The notes below the pieces were generated by a model that searched no databases, was not told the DNA's origin, and saw only the letters and a list, made by a program, of their open reading frames with translations. The translations under genes were made by a program, and so were the position numbers. A DNA stretch of 64,000 nucleotides, taken from an uncultured Christensenella sp. Lineage in GTDB: Bacteria; Bacillota; Clostridia; Christensenellales; UBA1750. Shown here piece after piece: positions 33,742 through 41,472 of the stretch; the first letter of the stretch is position 1, and every line of letters begins with the position of its first letter. Location of the stretch: the NCBI GenBank assembly GCA_905193155.1, contig CAJJNQ010000005.1, positions 26,895-90,894 on the forward strand, in the 5' to 3' direction.

Positions 33742-34455
33742 TCACGCTTTTTTGCGTCTCTCGGAAGCGAGAATAAAGGGCAGATGGAACAGCGAGATCA
33801 ACACGACTCCCAGCGAAACCATCCGCAGCAGATAGACATACCAACCCTTGTCGAGGTTGAGCACCGGCAGGTTTTCCATCGGCGGGCGGGTGAGATAAAA
33901 GAAGTTCGTGTCATAGGCGGAGAGCGCGCCGTTGACATACAGCATCAAAAACGCCGCCAGCATCAATAGCCCCATGTTTTCCCCCAGCACGCGGAAACTG
34001 CCCAGCTTCGCCCTCCCCGACAGGATCAGATAGATGGAAAACCACATCAATCCTGCGTGATAGACAAAGCACTGATAGACCGGAAGCGACGCAAAATCCG
34101 TGCCGTTGGTCGGGATCAAGATGGCGCAGAAGCTGCCCAGCGTCCCCGCGGCCGCCAGAAAATTCATCAGCACACGCTTGAGACTTCCTTCTTTTCCGAA
34201 GGTGATATAGAGCACAACAAAAATCATCAGGCTGCACAGATGCAGCGGCAGGCTGTGCGGGTCCAGGTGCATCCCGCCCTCCGGACTTTCCACCATGTTG
34301 CTCAGAACTTTACTGACCTCGCTCAGCGCACAGATGGCCGTTATGATCCCGCCCGCCGTTTTAAGGCTTAATTTCTTTTGAACACTGAGCGCGCAAAGCC
34401 CGGCAACCGCTCCTGCACACAACCCGATCCAGATAAAATGCTCCGCAGTAAACAT
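33742..34455 (-). CDS. YwaF/TP0381 family integral membrane protein
   Basis: A 237-aa protein with about seven hydrophobic helices and a short basic tail (ERRKKA). The motifs SLPLHLCSLMIF and FVYHAGLMWFSIYLIL match the YwaF (TIGR02206) family, whose biochemical function is not established. AAAGGAG precedes the ATG. It stands alone between a bidirectional terminator and the divergently transcribed recX gene. Two conserved His residues within helices are noteworthy as possible active-site residues, since the eukaryotic relative TMEM164 is an acyltransferase, but such an activity here is only a guess. Confidence 0.82.
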   Translation of the reverse strand: MFTAEHFIWIGLCAGAVAGLCALSVQKKLSLKTAGGIITAICALSEVSKVLSNMVESPEGGMHLDPHSLPLHLCSLMIFVVLYITFGKEGSLKRVLMNFLAAAGTLGSFCAILIPTNGTDFASLPVYQCFVYHAGLMWFSIYLILSGRAKLGSFRVLGENMGLLMLAAFLMLYVNGALSAYDTNFFYLTRPPMENLPVLNLDKGWYVYLLRMVSLGVVLISLFHLPFILASERRKKA

Positions 34456-34577
34456 CTTTTTCTCCTTTGCCTTTGGGTAAATATTTCAGATGCCTGCGAT
34501 ATTCTATCACGGAAAGCACAGAAAATCCACAGTATGTTTCAGCCAGAAAGCGCCTTTCCCGCGCCGCGCGGATGTGC

Positions 34578-34583
34578 TATACT
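34578..34583 (+). promoter_or_regulatory. Extended -10 promoter of the recX operon
   Basis: TGCTATACT with -10 TATACT at 34578-34583, 31 bases before the recX start; -35 region TTTCCC at 17-base spacing is weak. Confidence 0.5.
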
Positions 34584-34614
34584 GAAAAAGGAACCATAAG
34601 GAGGTTTTGCTCCG

Positions 34615-35079
34615 ATGAAGGACGAATATGAGCAGGCCATGAACCAGGCGATGTACTACCTGGGCGTGCGTGCGCGAACCGTCAAACAGATGGAAGATTA
34701 TCTCATCAAAAAACAGCACGACGAGCACACCATCGCCTGCGTGATGGAAAAGCTGATCGAATACGGCTTGCTGGACGATGAACAATATGCCCAGCGCTAT
34801 GTGCAAACGCGCAAGGACACCAGCGGCAAATACCTGCTGCGCCAGAAGATGAAGATGCAGGGGTTGTCCTCCAACGTGATCGACGAAGCGGTGGGCGCCA
34901 TCCCCTTTGAAGACCAGGTGGCCGCCGCCCGCGCCCTAATCGACCGCAAAATGGCGGGCGACGAGCGGGAGGACGCGCTGCGCCGCGCCGTGCAGTCGGT
35001 GATGCGGCGCGGGTTTGCCTATGATGTGGTGCGCGCTGCGGCAGACCAATATAAGGAGGAACTGGAATGGGAAGAATAG
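34615..35079 (+). CDS. recX: Regulatory protein RecX
   Basis: A 154-aa cytoplasmic modulator of RecA filament activity, built of three-helix repeats. Landmarks: AMYYLGVRARTVKQMEDYLIKK, YGLLDDEQYAQRYVQTR and the C-terminal RRGFAYDVVRAA. AAGGAGG lies upstream. No recA gene is nearby, which is common in Bacillota, where recX often stands apart. It overlaps birA by 13 bases, so the two are probably coupled. Length is normal for the short Gram-positive form. Confidence 0.9.
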   Translation: MKDEYEQAMNQAMYYLGVRARTVKQMEDYLIKKQHDEHTIACVMEKLIEYGLLDDEQYAQRYVQTRKDTSGKYLLRQKMKMQGLSSNVIDEAVGAIPFEDQVAAARALIDRKMAGDEREDALRRAVQSVMRRGFAYDVVRAAADQYKEELEWEE

Positions 35080-36074
35080 CCTCCCCCTATGTGCCGGACG
35101 ACGCCGACCGGCAGCTGCTCCGTCTGCTGCTGGCGGGCGGACCGGTTTCCGGCGAGGAAATGAGCCGGAAATTGAACATGACCCGCGCGGCGGTTTGGAA
35201 GCGCATCGCGCACCTGCGGGAAATGGGATATGACATCGAATCCGCGCCGCGCAAGGGCTATTGGCTGGCGGGCGACGTGCTCAAGGCGGACGCGGTGCTG
35301 GCGCAGCTGCACACCCGCTGGCTGGGACATACGCTGATCTGCGAACCGGTGGTGGATTCCACCTTCAAGCTGATGCGTGATCTGGAAAGCACCGGCTGTC
35401 CGGACGGCACGGTCGCCGTCGCAGGACAGCAGACCGAGGGCCGTGGGCGCATGAACCGCCGCTGGGCTTCCCCGCCGGACACCGGGCTTTATTTCAACGT
35501 CCTGCTGCGGCCGAATCTGCCCACCGTGCAGGCGGTACGCCTCACCCCCGCCATTGCCGTGGGCGTGTGCCATGCGCTGCGGAACCTTGGCTTTGATGCA
35601 AAAATCAAATGGCCAAACGATATCGTGATCAGCGGGCGCAAGGTCTGCGGGATGCTGCTGGAGATGGGGGGCGATCTGGAGCGGCTGAAATTCATCTCCG
35701 CCGGCATCGGCATCAACGTTTTGCAGAAGCTGGAGGATTTCCCCGAGGATCTGCGCGAAAAGGCCGGTTCTCTGGCGCTGGCGGGCGGCAAGGGTTTTTC
35801 GCTCACGCGCACGGATGTGCTCTGCGCCTGTCTCTCCGCCATTGAACAGGCGGTGGAGCTTTGCTATGCCGATTACCCCGCGCTGCTGGAAGAATACCGC
35901 GCGCTTTCCATCACCATCGGGTCGGAAATCGTGGCCTCCGGCGGATCGGATGTGCGGGGCACGGCGATCGATATCAACGAAAACGGCGAGCTGCTGGTGC
36001 GCGACGCGGCAGGAGAAGTCCATGTGCTGCGCACGGGCGATGTCTCGGTCAGAGGAGTGATGGGTTATGTATAA
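35067..36074 (+). CDS. birA: Bifunctional biotin-protein ligase / biotin operon repressor
   Basis: A 335-aa protein with an N-terminal winged helix (residues about 12-68, GEEMSRKLNMTRAAVWKRIA) for DNA binding. The central catalytic domain has GRGRMNRRWASP, which binds the adenylate, and KIKWPNDIVISGRKVCGMLLE. A C-terminal SH3-like domain starts near residue 285. It attaches biotin to carboxylase or decarboxylase subunits and represses biotin genes. No biotin synthesis or biotinylated-protein gene is in the window, so its DNA targets lie elsewhere. It overlaps both recX and the following peptidase gene by a few bases. Confidence 0.95.
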   Translation: MGRIASPYVPDDADRQLLRLLLAGGPVSGEEMSRKLNMTRAAVWKRIAHLREMGYDIESAPRKGYWLAGDVLKADAVLAQLHTRWLGHTLICEPVVDSTFKLMRDLESTGCPDGTVAVAGQQTEGRGRMNRRWASPPDTGLYFNVLLRPNLPTVQAVRLTPAIAVGVCHALRNLGFDAKIKWPNDIVISGRKVCGMLLEMGGDLERLKFISAGIGINVLQKLEDFPEDLREKAGSLALAGGKGFSLTRTDVLCACLSAIEQAVELCYADYPALLEEYRALSITIGSEIVASGGSDVRGTAIDINENGELLVRDAAGEVHVLRTGDVSVRGVMGYV

Positions 36075-37002
36075 AGGAAGCATTTGCGATATTCAGGGAC
36101 TGATGGTGGGACACGCGCAGAATGAAGAGGCACGCACCGGCTGCACGGTGCTTTGGGCGCAGGACGGATTCGTCGCAGGCGTGGACGTGCGCGGCGCGGC
36201 TCCCGGCACGCGGGAGACCGATCTTTTGAAGAGCGAAAACATGATGCCCCGCATCAACGCCATCGTGCTCTGCGGCGGCTCTGCCTTCGGACTGGACGCC
36301 TGCTCCGGCGTGATGCACGCGCTGGAAAAGCGCGGCGTGGGCTTTGACGTGGGGCTGACCAAGGTGCCGATCGTCTGCGGCGCGGTGCTGTTCGATCTGG
36401 GCGTGGGCGACGCTTTCACCCGTCCGGATGCGCAGATGGGCCGTCAGGCACTGGACAATACAACCTGCTCCCCCGCCTGGGGACATGTCGGCGCGGGCAC
36501 GGGCGCAACGGTGGGAAAGCTCCTGCTGCAAAGCGTCCCCGGCGCGCAGCCCAAACGCAGCGGCATCGGCACGGCCTCTATCCGTCTGCCCGGCGGCGGT
36601 ACGGTTGCGGCGATGATCGCGGTCAACGCAGCGGGCGACGTTTACAATCCCGCAACGGGCGAATGTGTCGCCTGTGCGGAGCTGAACGGCAAAAAGCTGC
36701 CCGCCATGTCGCTGCTCGGCAGCACGGAATCCCTCGGCGCGATGTTCGGGCAGAACACCACCATCGGCGTGGTGGCGACAGACGTCAAGCTCAGCAAGGT
36801 GGAATGCAACCGCCTGGCCACCGTGGCGCACGACGGCTATGCGCTGGCGATCCGCCCGGTACACACCTCCGCCGACGGAGACACACTCTTTGCCATCTCC
36901 CACGGCGAATATGAATGCGACCCCATCGTGCTGCAAGCCGCCGCAACGGAGGTCGTCGCCCGCGCCATCCAGAACGCGGTCACGGAACCGAAGGAGGAAT
37001 AA
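36067..37002 (+). CDS. P1 family peptidase (DmpA/L-aminopeptidase type)
   Basis: A 311-aa Ntn-hydrolase-like aminopeptidase of family S58. Family features: GLMVGHAQNEEARTGCTV at the start, VDVRGAAPGTRETDLL, NAIVLCGGSAFGLDACSGV, GHVGAGTGATVGKLL and GGTVAAMIAVNAAGDVYNP. Members self-cleave to expose an N-terminal nucleophile; here the Thr of GGTVAAM is the most likely cleavage residue, though Ser is used in DmpA. The protein probably releases N-terminal residues from peptides, fitting the peptide-based metabolism suggested by opp and ior. The start overlaps the birA end by eight bases, and acpS follows after three bases. Confidence 0.88.
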   Translation: MYKGSICDIQGLMVGHAQNEEARTGCTVLWAQDGFVAGVDVRGAAPGTRETDLLKSENMMPRINAIVLCGGSAFGLDACSGVMHALEKRGVGFDVGLTKVPIVCGAVLFDLGVGDAFTRPDAQMGRQALDNTTCSPAWGHVGAGTGATVGKLLLQSVPGAQPKRSGIGTASIRLPGGGTVAAMIAVNAAGDVYNPATGECVACAELNGKKLPAMSLLGSTESLGAMFGQNTTIGVVATDVKLSKVECNRLATVAHDGYALAIRPVHTSADGDTLFAISHGEYECDPIVLQAAATEVVARAIQNAVTEPKEE

Positions 37003-37005
37003 ACC

Positions 37006-37365
37006 ATGCTCAAGGGACTGGGCTGCGATATGATCGAAGTGGAGCGCATCCGGCAGGCGCTTTCCAGGCCGAGCTTTCTGCGCCGGGTCTACACGCTGGA
37101 AGAGCGCGCTGCCATTGCCCGCAAGGGCGCACAGACCGCAGCGGGCTTCTGGGCGGCCAAAGAGGCAGTGAGCAAGGCGCTGGGCACGGGCTTTGACGGC
37201 TTTGCGCTGGCAGATATCGAGATTTTTTCCGATGAAGCGGGCTCGCCGCACGTTCGGCTGTATCGCGGCGCACAAGCTCGGCTGGCGGAAATCGGCGCGC
37301 TGAACGTGATGGTGAGCATTTCGCACACCAAAGACGCCGCCATGGCGGTAGCCGCCGCAGAGTAA
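37006..37365 (+). CDS. acpS: Holo-[acyl-carrier-protein] synthase
   Basis: A 119-aa phosphopantetheinyl transferase activating acyl carrier protein for fatty-acid synthesis. The magnesium-binding Asp8 (GLGCDMIEVERI) and Glu53 (FWAAKEAVSKALG) are in place and the C-terminal VSISHTKDAAMAVAAA motif is typical. Length is standard for AcpS. It is embedded between the P1 peptidase and nnrDE; acpS next to nnr is a common Bacillota arrangement. Confidence 0.95.
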   Translation: MLKGLGCDMIEVERIRQALSRPSFLRRVYTLEERAAIARKGAQTAAGFWAAKEAVSKALGTGFDGFALADIEIFSDEAGSPHVRLYRGAQARLAEIGALNVMVSISHTKDAAMAVAAAE

Positions 37366-37383
37366 AAAGAGAGGTAAGCCTTT

Positions 37384-38871
37384 ATGCATATTGTCACGCC
37401 CGCGCGGATGCGCGAAATCGAAGGATATGCCATCGGGCAGCTGGGCATCGACGGCCTGATCCTGATGGAGCGCGCCGCGCTGAGCCTTGCGCAGGAAATC
37501 CGCGCCGCTTCCCCGCGCGCCGTGCTGGCCATCTGCGGCAGCGGCAACAACGGCGGCGATGCTTACGCCTGCGCGCGCATCCTCCATCTTTGGGGAATCC
37601 GCGTGGACATTCTCCCCCTGCGTCCGGTTGAAAAGCTGTCCGGTGACGCGCTGAAAAATGCCTGGATCTGTCAGCGGCTGCGCATTCCCTTTCTGGAAAA
37701 TCTGCCGGACGGGGCAAACTATGACGTCGTGATCGACGGCATTTTCGGCACGGGACTTTCCCGCGCGCCGGAGGGCGAATTTGCTGCGGCCATCGACTGG
37801 ATCAACCGAAGCGGCGCAAAAGTTTACAGCGTAGACATTCCTTCCGGTGTGGACGGCGCGACGGGACGGGTGCTGGGCTGCGCAGTGCGTGCGGATGTGA
37901 CCGTGACCTTTCAATGGGCAAAATACGGGCATTTCCTCTACCCCGGCGCGGAACTGTGCGGCAGACTCGTGACGGCGGAGATCGGCATCCCCGATCCCGA
38001 AAATTGGGAGGATGCGGAAATACTGGATGAGGCACTGCTTGCCTCACTTTTGCCCGAGCGCCCACGCGACGCGCACAAAAACACCTTCGGCCACGCGCTG
38101 CTCATTGCGGGCAACCGCGGCATGGCGGGCGCTGCAATGCTCTGCACCAACGCCTGCCAGCGCGCGGGCGTTGGGCTGACGACGGTGTGCGCGCTGGAAA
38201 ACAGCGTGGCGCCGCACCTGCAAACCCGCCTCCCCGCCGCGATGTGCGTCGGGTTGGAAGAGGACGCCAAGCACACCTTCCCGCCCGAAACGGGGCGCGT
38301 GATCCGCTCTGCGCTGAGCGGCAAGACCGCCTTAGGCTGCGGCTGCGGACTGGGTCGGACGCTGGACTGCGCGCGGCCGCTGGAAGCCGCACTGGCCGCA
38401 CCGCTGCCCGCCGTGATCGACGCGGACGGGCTGTATCATCTGGCCACGCGGCTGAATTTACTCGACGCAAGGGAATGCGAAACCGTGCTCACGCCGCACC
38501 CCGGCGAGATGGCGCGCCTGCTCGGCCGCCCGGTCGAAGATCCTGTGAAGGATGCGCAAACCTTTGCCGCCGCGCATCGCTGCGTGGTGCTGCTCAAGGG
38601 CGCGTGCACGGTTATCGCCGCGCCGGGCGGACGGCTGACCTTCAACGTCATCGGCACCAGCGGCATGGCGACCGCAGGCAGCGGCGATGCACTGACGGGC
38701 ATCATCACCGCGCTGCTGGCGCAGGGGCTTTCCGCCTATGACGCAGCGCGCGCGGGAGCCTATCTTCATGCGCAGGCGGGACTTCGCGCGGAGAAAAAGT
38801 TCGGCGCAGCTTCCATGACCGCATGGGATATTTCCGAATGTGTCCGCCTGGAGGGCTGCGGCATAGACTGA
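37384..38871 (+). CDS. nnrD/nnrE: Bifunctional NAD(P)H-hydrate epimerase / ADP-dependent dehydratase
   Basis: A 495-aa repair enzyme. The N-terminal YjeF domain (residues about 1-215) epimerises damaged NAD(P)H hydrates; it shows ICGSGNNGGDAYACARIL and VIDGIFGTGLSR. The C-terminal ribokinase-like domain (about 225-495) dehydrates the S form using ADP. It shows HKNTFGHALLIAGNRGMAGAA, TPHPGEMARLLG and TSGMATAGSGDALTGIIT with the catalytic Asp in GSGDAL. The fusion is the usual bacterial form. Its start lies 18 bases after acpS, with an AGAGAGG ribosome-binding site. Confidence 0.95.
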   Translation: MHIVTPARMREIEGYAIGQLGIDGLILMERAALSLAQEIRAASPRAVLAICGSGNNGGDAYACARILHLWGIRVDILPLRPVEKLSGDALKNAWICQRLRIPFLENLPDGANYDVVIDGIFGTGLSRAPEGEFAAAIDWINRSGAKVYSVDIPSGVDGATGRVLGCAVRADVTVTFQWAKYGHFLYPGAELCGRLVTAEIGIPDPENWEDAEILDEALLASLLPERPRDAHKNTFGHALLIAGNRGMAGAAMLCTNACQRAGVGLTTVCALENSVAPHLQTRLPAAMCVGLEEDAKHTFPPETGRVIRSALSGKTALGCGCGLGRTLDCARPLEAALAAPLPAVIDADGLYHLATRLNLLDARECETVLTPHPGEMARLLGRPVEDPVKDAQTFAAAHRCVVLLKGACTVIAAPGGRLTFNVIGTSGMATAGSGDALTGIITALLAQGLSAYDAARAGAYLHAQAGLRAEKKFGAASMTAWDISECVRLEGCGID

Positions 38872-38914
38872 TAGCGGGAAGGCGCGCAAAGCAAACTGCG
38901 CTTTCCTGAGGCGG

Positions 38915-39274
38915 ATGAGGAATTTGATCCTGCGGGGCGAAATCTATCAGGCGGCGCTGGACCCCGTGCTCGGCTCGGAACAGGGCGGCACGCGGCCGGT
39001 GCTGATCGTGCAGAATAATCTCGGAAACCGCTATTCCCCCACGGTCATTGCGCTGGCAATGACCTCGCGCACCGGCAAGGCGCGCCTGCCCACGCACATC
39101 GAGATTGCGCAGGGCACGGCAGGTCTGCCGCGTGATTCGGTCGTGCTGGCCGAACAGGTGCGCACATTGGATAAGCAGCGGCTGGGTGCGCGCATCGGCA
39201 TGCTGCCCGCGCCGATCATGGCACAGGTAAACCGGGCACTGTTCATGAGCCTCGGCATGAATCCGGATGGATAA
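38915..39274 (+). CDS. mazF: MazF/PemK family endoribonuclease toxin, no antitoxin seen
   Basis: A 119-aa small-barrel RNase of the EndoA/NdoA type. Landmarks: RGEIYQAALDPVLGSEQGGTRPVLIVQNN (catalytic Arg in the GGTRPVLI loop), IALAMTSRTGKARLPTHIEI (catalytic Thr/Ser) and DSVVLAEQVRTLDKQRL. It would cleave mRNA at short specific sequences. In most Bacillota an antitoxin gene (ndoAI) directly precedes it; the 43 bases between nnrDE and this gene have no room for one. The ATG has a tight GAGG site; a TTG three codons later is an alternative start giving the more typical MIL-RGEIY beginning. It may be controlled by an antitoxin encoded elsewhere. Confidence 0.9.
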   Translation: MRNLILRGEIYQAALDPVLGSEQGGTRPVLIVQNNLGNRYSPTVIALAMTSRTGKARLPTHIEIAQGTAGLPRDSVVLAEQVRTLDKQRLGARIGMLPAPIMAQVNRALFMSLGMNPDG

Positions 39275-39304
39275 TCAGCAAAACAAGCAAGGAGGATACA
39301 GAGA

Positions 39305-40177
39305 TTGGGAAAACTTCTGAATTTGCAGCCGATTGACTGGAAAAAAGAGCTGAAGCAGGATGCGCAAGCGGTGCTGGGGCTGCTGCTGATGATGGTGTCC
39401 TACAACTATTTCTTCGTGCCAAACCAGATCGCGCCCGGCGGGGTGACGGGTTTGGCCACCATCATCTATTACCTTTGGGGCATACCGGTGGGACTTATGT
39501 CCGCGGTCATCAATATCCCGCTGTTTCTGCTGAGCTGGAAGCGCATGGGCACATCCTTTGCGGCGCGTTCACTGGTGTCAATGCTGCTGCTTTCGCTGTT
39601 TCTTGATCTTTTCCCCTCCTTTGCCCTGACGGAAGACAACCTGCTGGCAACGATCACCGGCGGCGCCATTCTCGGCGTTGGGCTTGCCCTGGTGCTGATG
39701 GGCAACGCGACCACGGGCGGCACCGATCTGGCTGCGGCGATGATCCAGCGCGCGCTGCCGCACCTGAGCTTCGGCGTGATCCTGCTGGTGATCGAGATGT
39801 GCATCGTAACCTTCTCCGGCTTCGTGTTCGGCGCACAGAAGGCGCTCTATGCGGCAGTATCGCTGTTTCTGACCTCCCGCCTCGTGGATATGCTTCAGGA
39901 AGGCGTTGCATCGTCCCGTCTTTTCTTCATCATCAGTCCCAAATCCGATGAAATTGCCCACCGGATTCTCATTGAGCTGGATCGCGGCGTCACAACGCTC
40001 GACGGCCACGGTGTTTATTCTGGTGAGGATAAACAGGTCATCTTCTCAGTCGTTTCCAGCAAAGAAGTTCACTCCATCAAAAAAATCGTCCATGAGGTCG
40101 ATCCCAACGCCTTCGTCGTGCTGACCGTCGCCAATGAAACCATGGGCGAGGGCTTCTCCCGCCTGATGCCCAAATAA
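39305..40177 (+). CDS. YitT family membrane protein (DUF161/DUF2179)
   Basis: A 290-aa protein with five to six N-terminal membrane helices (about residues 20-195) and a C-terminal cytoplasmic DUF2179 domain (about 205-290, SDEIAHRILIELDRGVTTLDGHGVYSG). Features such as NYFFVPNQIAPGGVTGLATI and MGNATTGGTDLAAAMIQR are characteristic of the family, which is probably a transporter of unknown substrate. Translation starts at TTG (39305-39307), nine bases after AAGGAGG; no ATG is suitably placed. It is the last gene of the recX-to-yitT run, before a bidirectional terminator. Confidence 0.9.
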   Translation: MGKLLNLQPIDWKKELKQDAQAVLGLLLMMVSYNYFFVPNQIAPGGVTGLATIIYYLWGIPVGLMSAVINIPLFLLSWKRMGTSFAARSLVSMLLLSLFLDLFPSFALTEDNLLATITGGAILGVGLALVLMGNATTGGTDLAAAMIQRALPHLSFGVILLVIEMCIVTFSGFVFGAQKALYAAVSLFLTSRLVDMLQEGVASSRLFFIISPKSDEIAHRILIELDRGVTTLDGHGVYSGEDKQVIFSVVSSKEVHSIKKIVHEVDPNAFVVLTVANETMGEGFSRLMPK

Positions 40178-40192
40178 CAGCCTCCTTACTTA

Positions 40193-40234
40193 AAAAAGCG
40201 TCTGCTTCTCTTTTTCGAGATACAGACGCTTTTT
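40193..40234. terminator. Bidirectional terminator, yitT-type gene / GH172 gene
   Basis: Perfect 12-bp arms AAAAAGCGTCTG (40193-40204) and complement (40223-40234), with T runs on both strands. Confidence 0.9.
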
Positions 40235-40243
40235 CATCGCAAA

Positions 40244-41308
40244 TCAGATGATTTCCAGCTCGTCGGGAGAACCGATGGGCGGAAGCGCGCAGGCAGGCCG
40301 ATCAAGGTAGAAATAGACGACCGACGCGATATCGTCCTGTAACGGCAGATAACGCCCGCCGCTGCGCCAGCCCAGTGCCTGAATTGTGACGCGGAGTTCC
40401 TCCGCAAAGTAGACCGGATCTGCAATATGCCAGCGATACAAGCCGAAGCGTGTCTGCGAAGCATATACGCCATCCGGACGGATCACCTGGCACAGACCGG
40501 AATAGGGTGTCGTAAAGGTCTGATACTGATGGGTCTGCGGATTTTCAAAATTATAAGAGCCGCAGAAATAATCCTCCGTGCCCGTGCCGCAGATGGTGGG
40601 ATATTCCCTGTCGCCATCCATGTAGAACTTGATCTCTCCCTCGCCCCACCAGCCGGTGTTGTTCACGCCCCAGGCCATGTAGGTGCCGACATACTGCCCT
40701 CGCCCGCAAATTCCATCCAGAATCGTATAATTCTGCTTATAGGGCAGCGGATTGACCCGGCGGAACTGCGCATGAAAATAGCCCGCGTCCTCCTCCACCG
40801 GCTGCACGGTATAGGTGATTTGATCATAGATGGTGAGGCGCTGCGCGCTGCGGTTTTCCAGTGTGAAGCGCGCACCTTTGCGGAAGGGCATCTCCCAATA
40901 GCTGTTAAAGGCCGAACCGGGATTGACGCACACCGCCAGCGAGGAGACCTGCGCATACTGCCCCCAGCCGCAGGCAAAGAAATCACCCAGCGGGCACTCC
41001 ACAGCAGGCACATCGCTGCCGTCCCAATAGATGCGAAGGATCTGGCTGCGCCAATCGACGGTGGGCGTGAGCCAGATATGGCGGATCACGCCGCTGCCTT
41101 CGATCTCGCCCAGCGTCAGCACTTCGCCGGGTTCGACATAAAGATAAGGATTGACCTTCCAGCCGTCGCCCAGATCCCGCGCAGCTGCCTTAGCCGTGCC
41201 TTCCGTAAGCGGTGTGCGCGCCCCCATGCCCTTGCCGCCGGCGCGGTTTTCCGGGCAGATGGAGCGGGTCTGATAGGGAAGAAGATGTGATAGATTCATG
41301 CTGTTCAT
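40244..41308 (-). CDS. DUF2961 / GH172-type glycoside hydrolase
   Basis: A 354-aa protein of the DUF2961 family, now glycoside hydrolase family 172, whose characterised members act on difructose dianhydride or alpha-arabinofuranosides. Landmarks: NPYLYVEPGEVLTLGEIEG, GVIRHIWLTPTVDWRSQILRIYWDG, CPLGDFFACGWG, YWEMPFRKGARFTLEN, and the acidic GEGEIKFYMDGDREYPTICGTGTEDYF, which includes the expected catalytic Glu residues. No signal peptide, so it acts inside the cell. Start at 41306-41308, eight bases after AAGGGGG. It is divergent from fucI, sharing a compact promoter region. The true substrate is unknown. Confidence 0.85.
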   Translation of the reverse strand: MNSMNLSHLLPYQTRSICPENRAGGKGMGARTPLTEGTAKAAARDLGDGWKVNPYLYVEPGEVLTLGEIEGSGVIRHIWLTPTVDWRSQILRIYWDGSDVPAVECPLGDFFACGWGQYAQVSSLAVCVNPGSAFNSYWEMPFRKGARFTLENRSAQRLTIYDQITYTVQPVEEDAGYFHAQFRRVNPLPYKQNYTILDGICGRGQYVGTYMAWGVNNTGWWGEGEIKFYMDGDREYPTICGTGTEDYFCGSYNFENPQTHQYQTFTTPYSGLCQVIRPDGVYASQTRFGLYRWHIADPVYFAEELRVTIQALGWRSGGRYLPLQDDIASVVYFYLDRPACALPPIGSPDELEII

Positions 41309-41348
41309 CTGTGAAACCCCCTTTTGCTTTATTTGTGGGCTCAGCACC

Positions 41349-41377
41349 AACGTACCCTTTCCATCGTCTGGTGTCAA
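41349..41377 (-). promoter_or_regulatory. Promoter of the GH172 gene
   Basis: Minus strand perfect -35 TTGACA (41372-41377), 17-base spacer, weak -10 TACGTT (41349-41354). The -35 faces the -35 of the fucI promoter 12 bases away, and the two hexamers form an inverted repeat. Confidence 0.5.
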
Positions 41378-41389
41378 CACGGAAAGGCC

Positions 41390-41418
41390 TTGACTTTTTC
41401 AATGAATTAACATACCAT
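41390..41418 (+). promoter_or_regulatory. Promoter of fucI
   Basis: TTGACT (41390-41395), 17-base spacer, TACCAT (41413-41418), with AGGAGG 35 bases further down before the fucI start. Confidence 0.55.
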
Positions 41419-41472
41419 AAAATTAGGTGAATTCTCCCCTGCTGGGGTATTTTTTCACAGGAGGAAACACAG

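Noticed and set aside
35861..36103. Small frames overlapping the birA/P1-peptidase junction
   Set aside because: Alternative-frame readings of two strongly supported genes; no independent signals.
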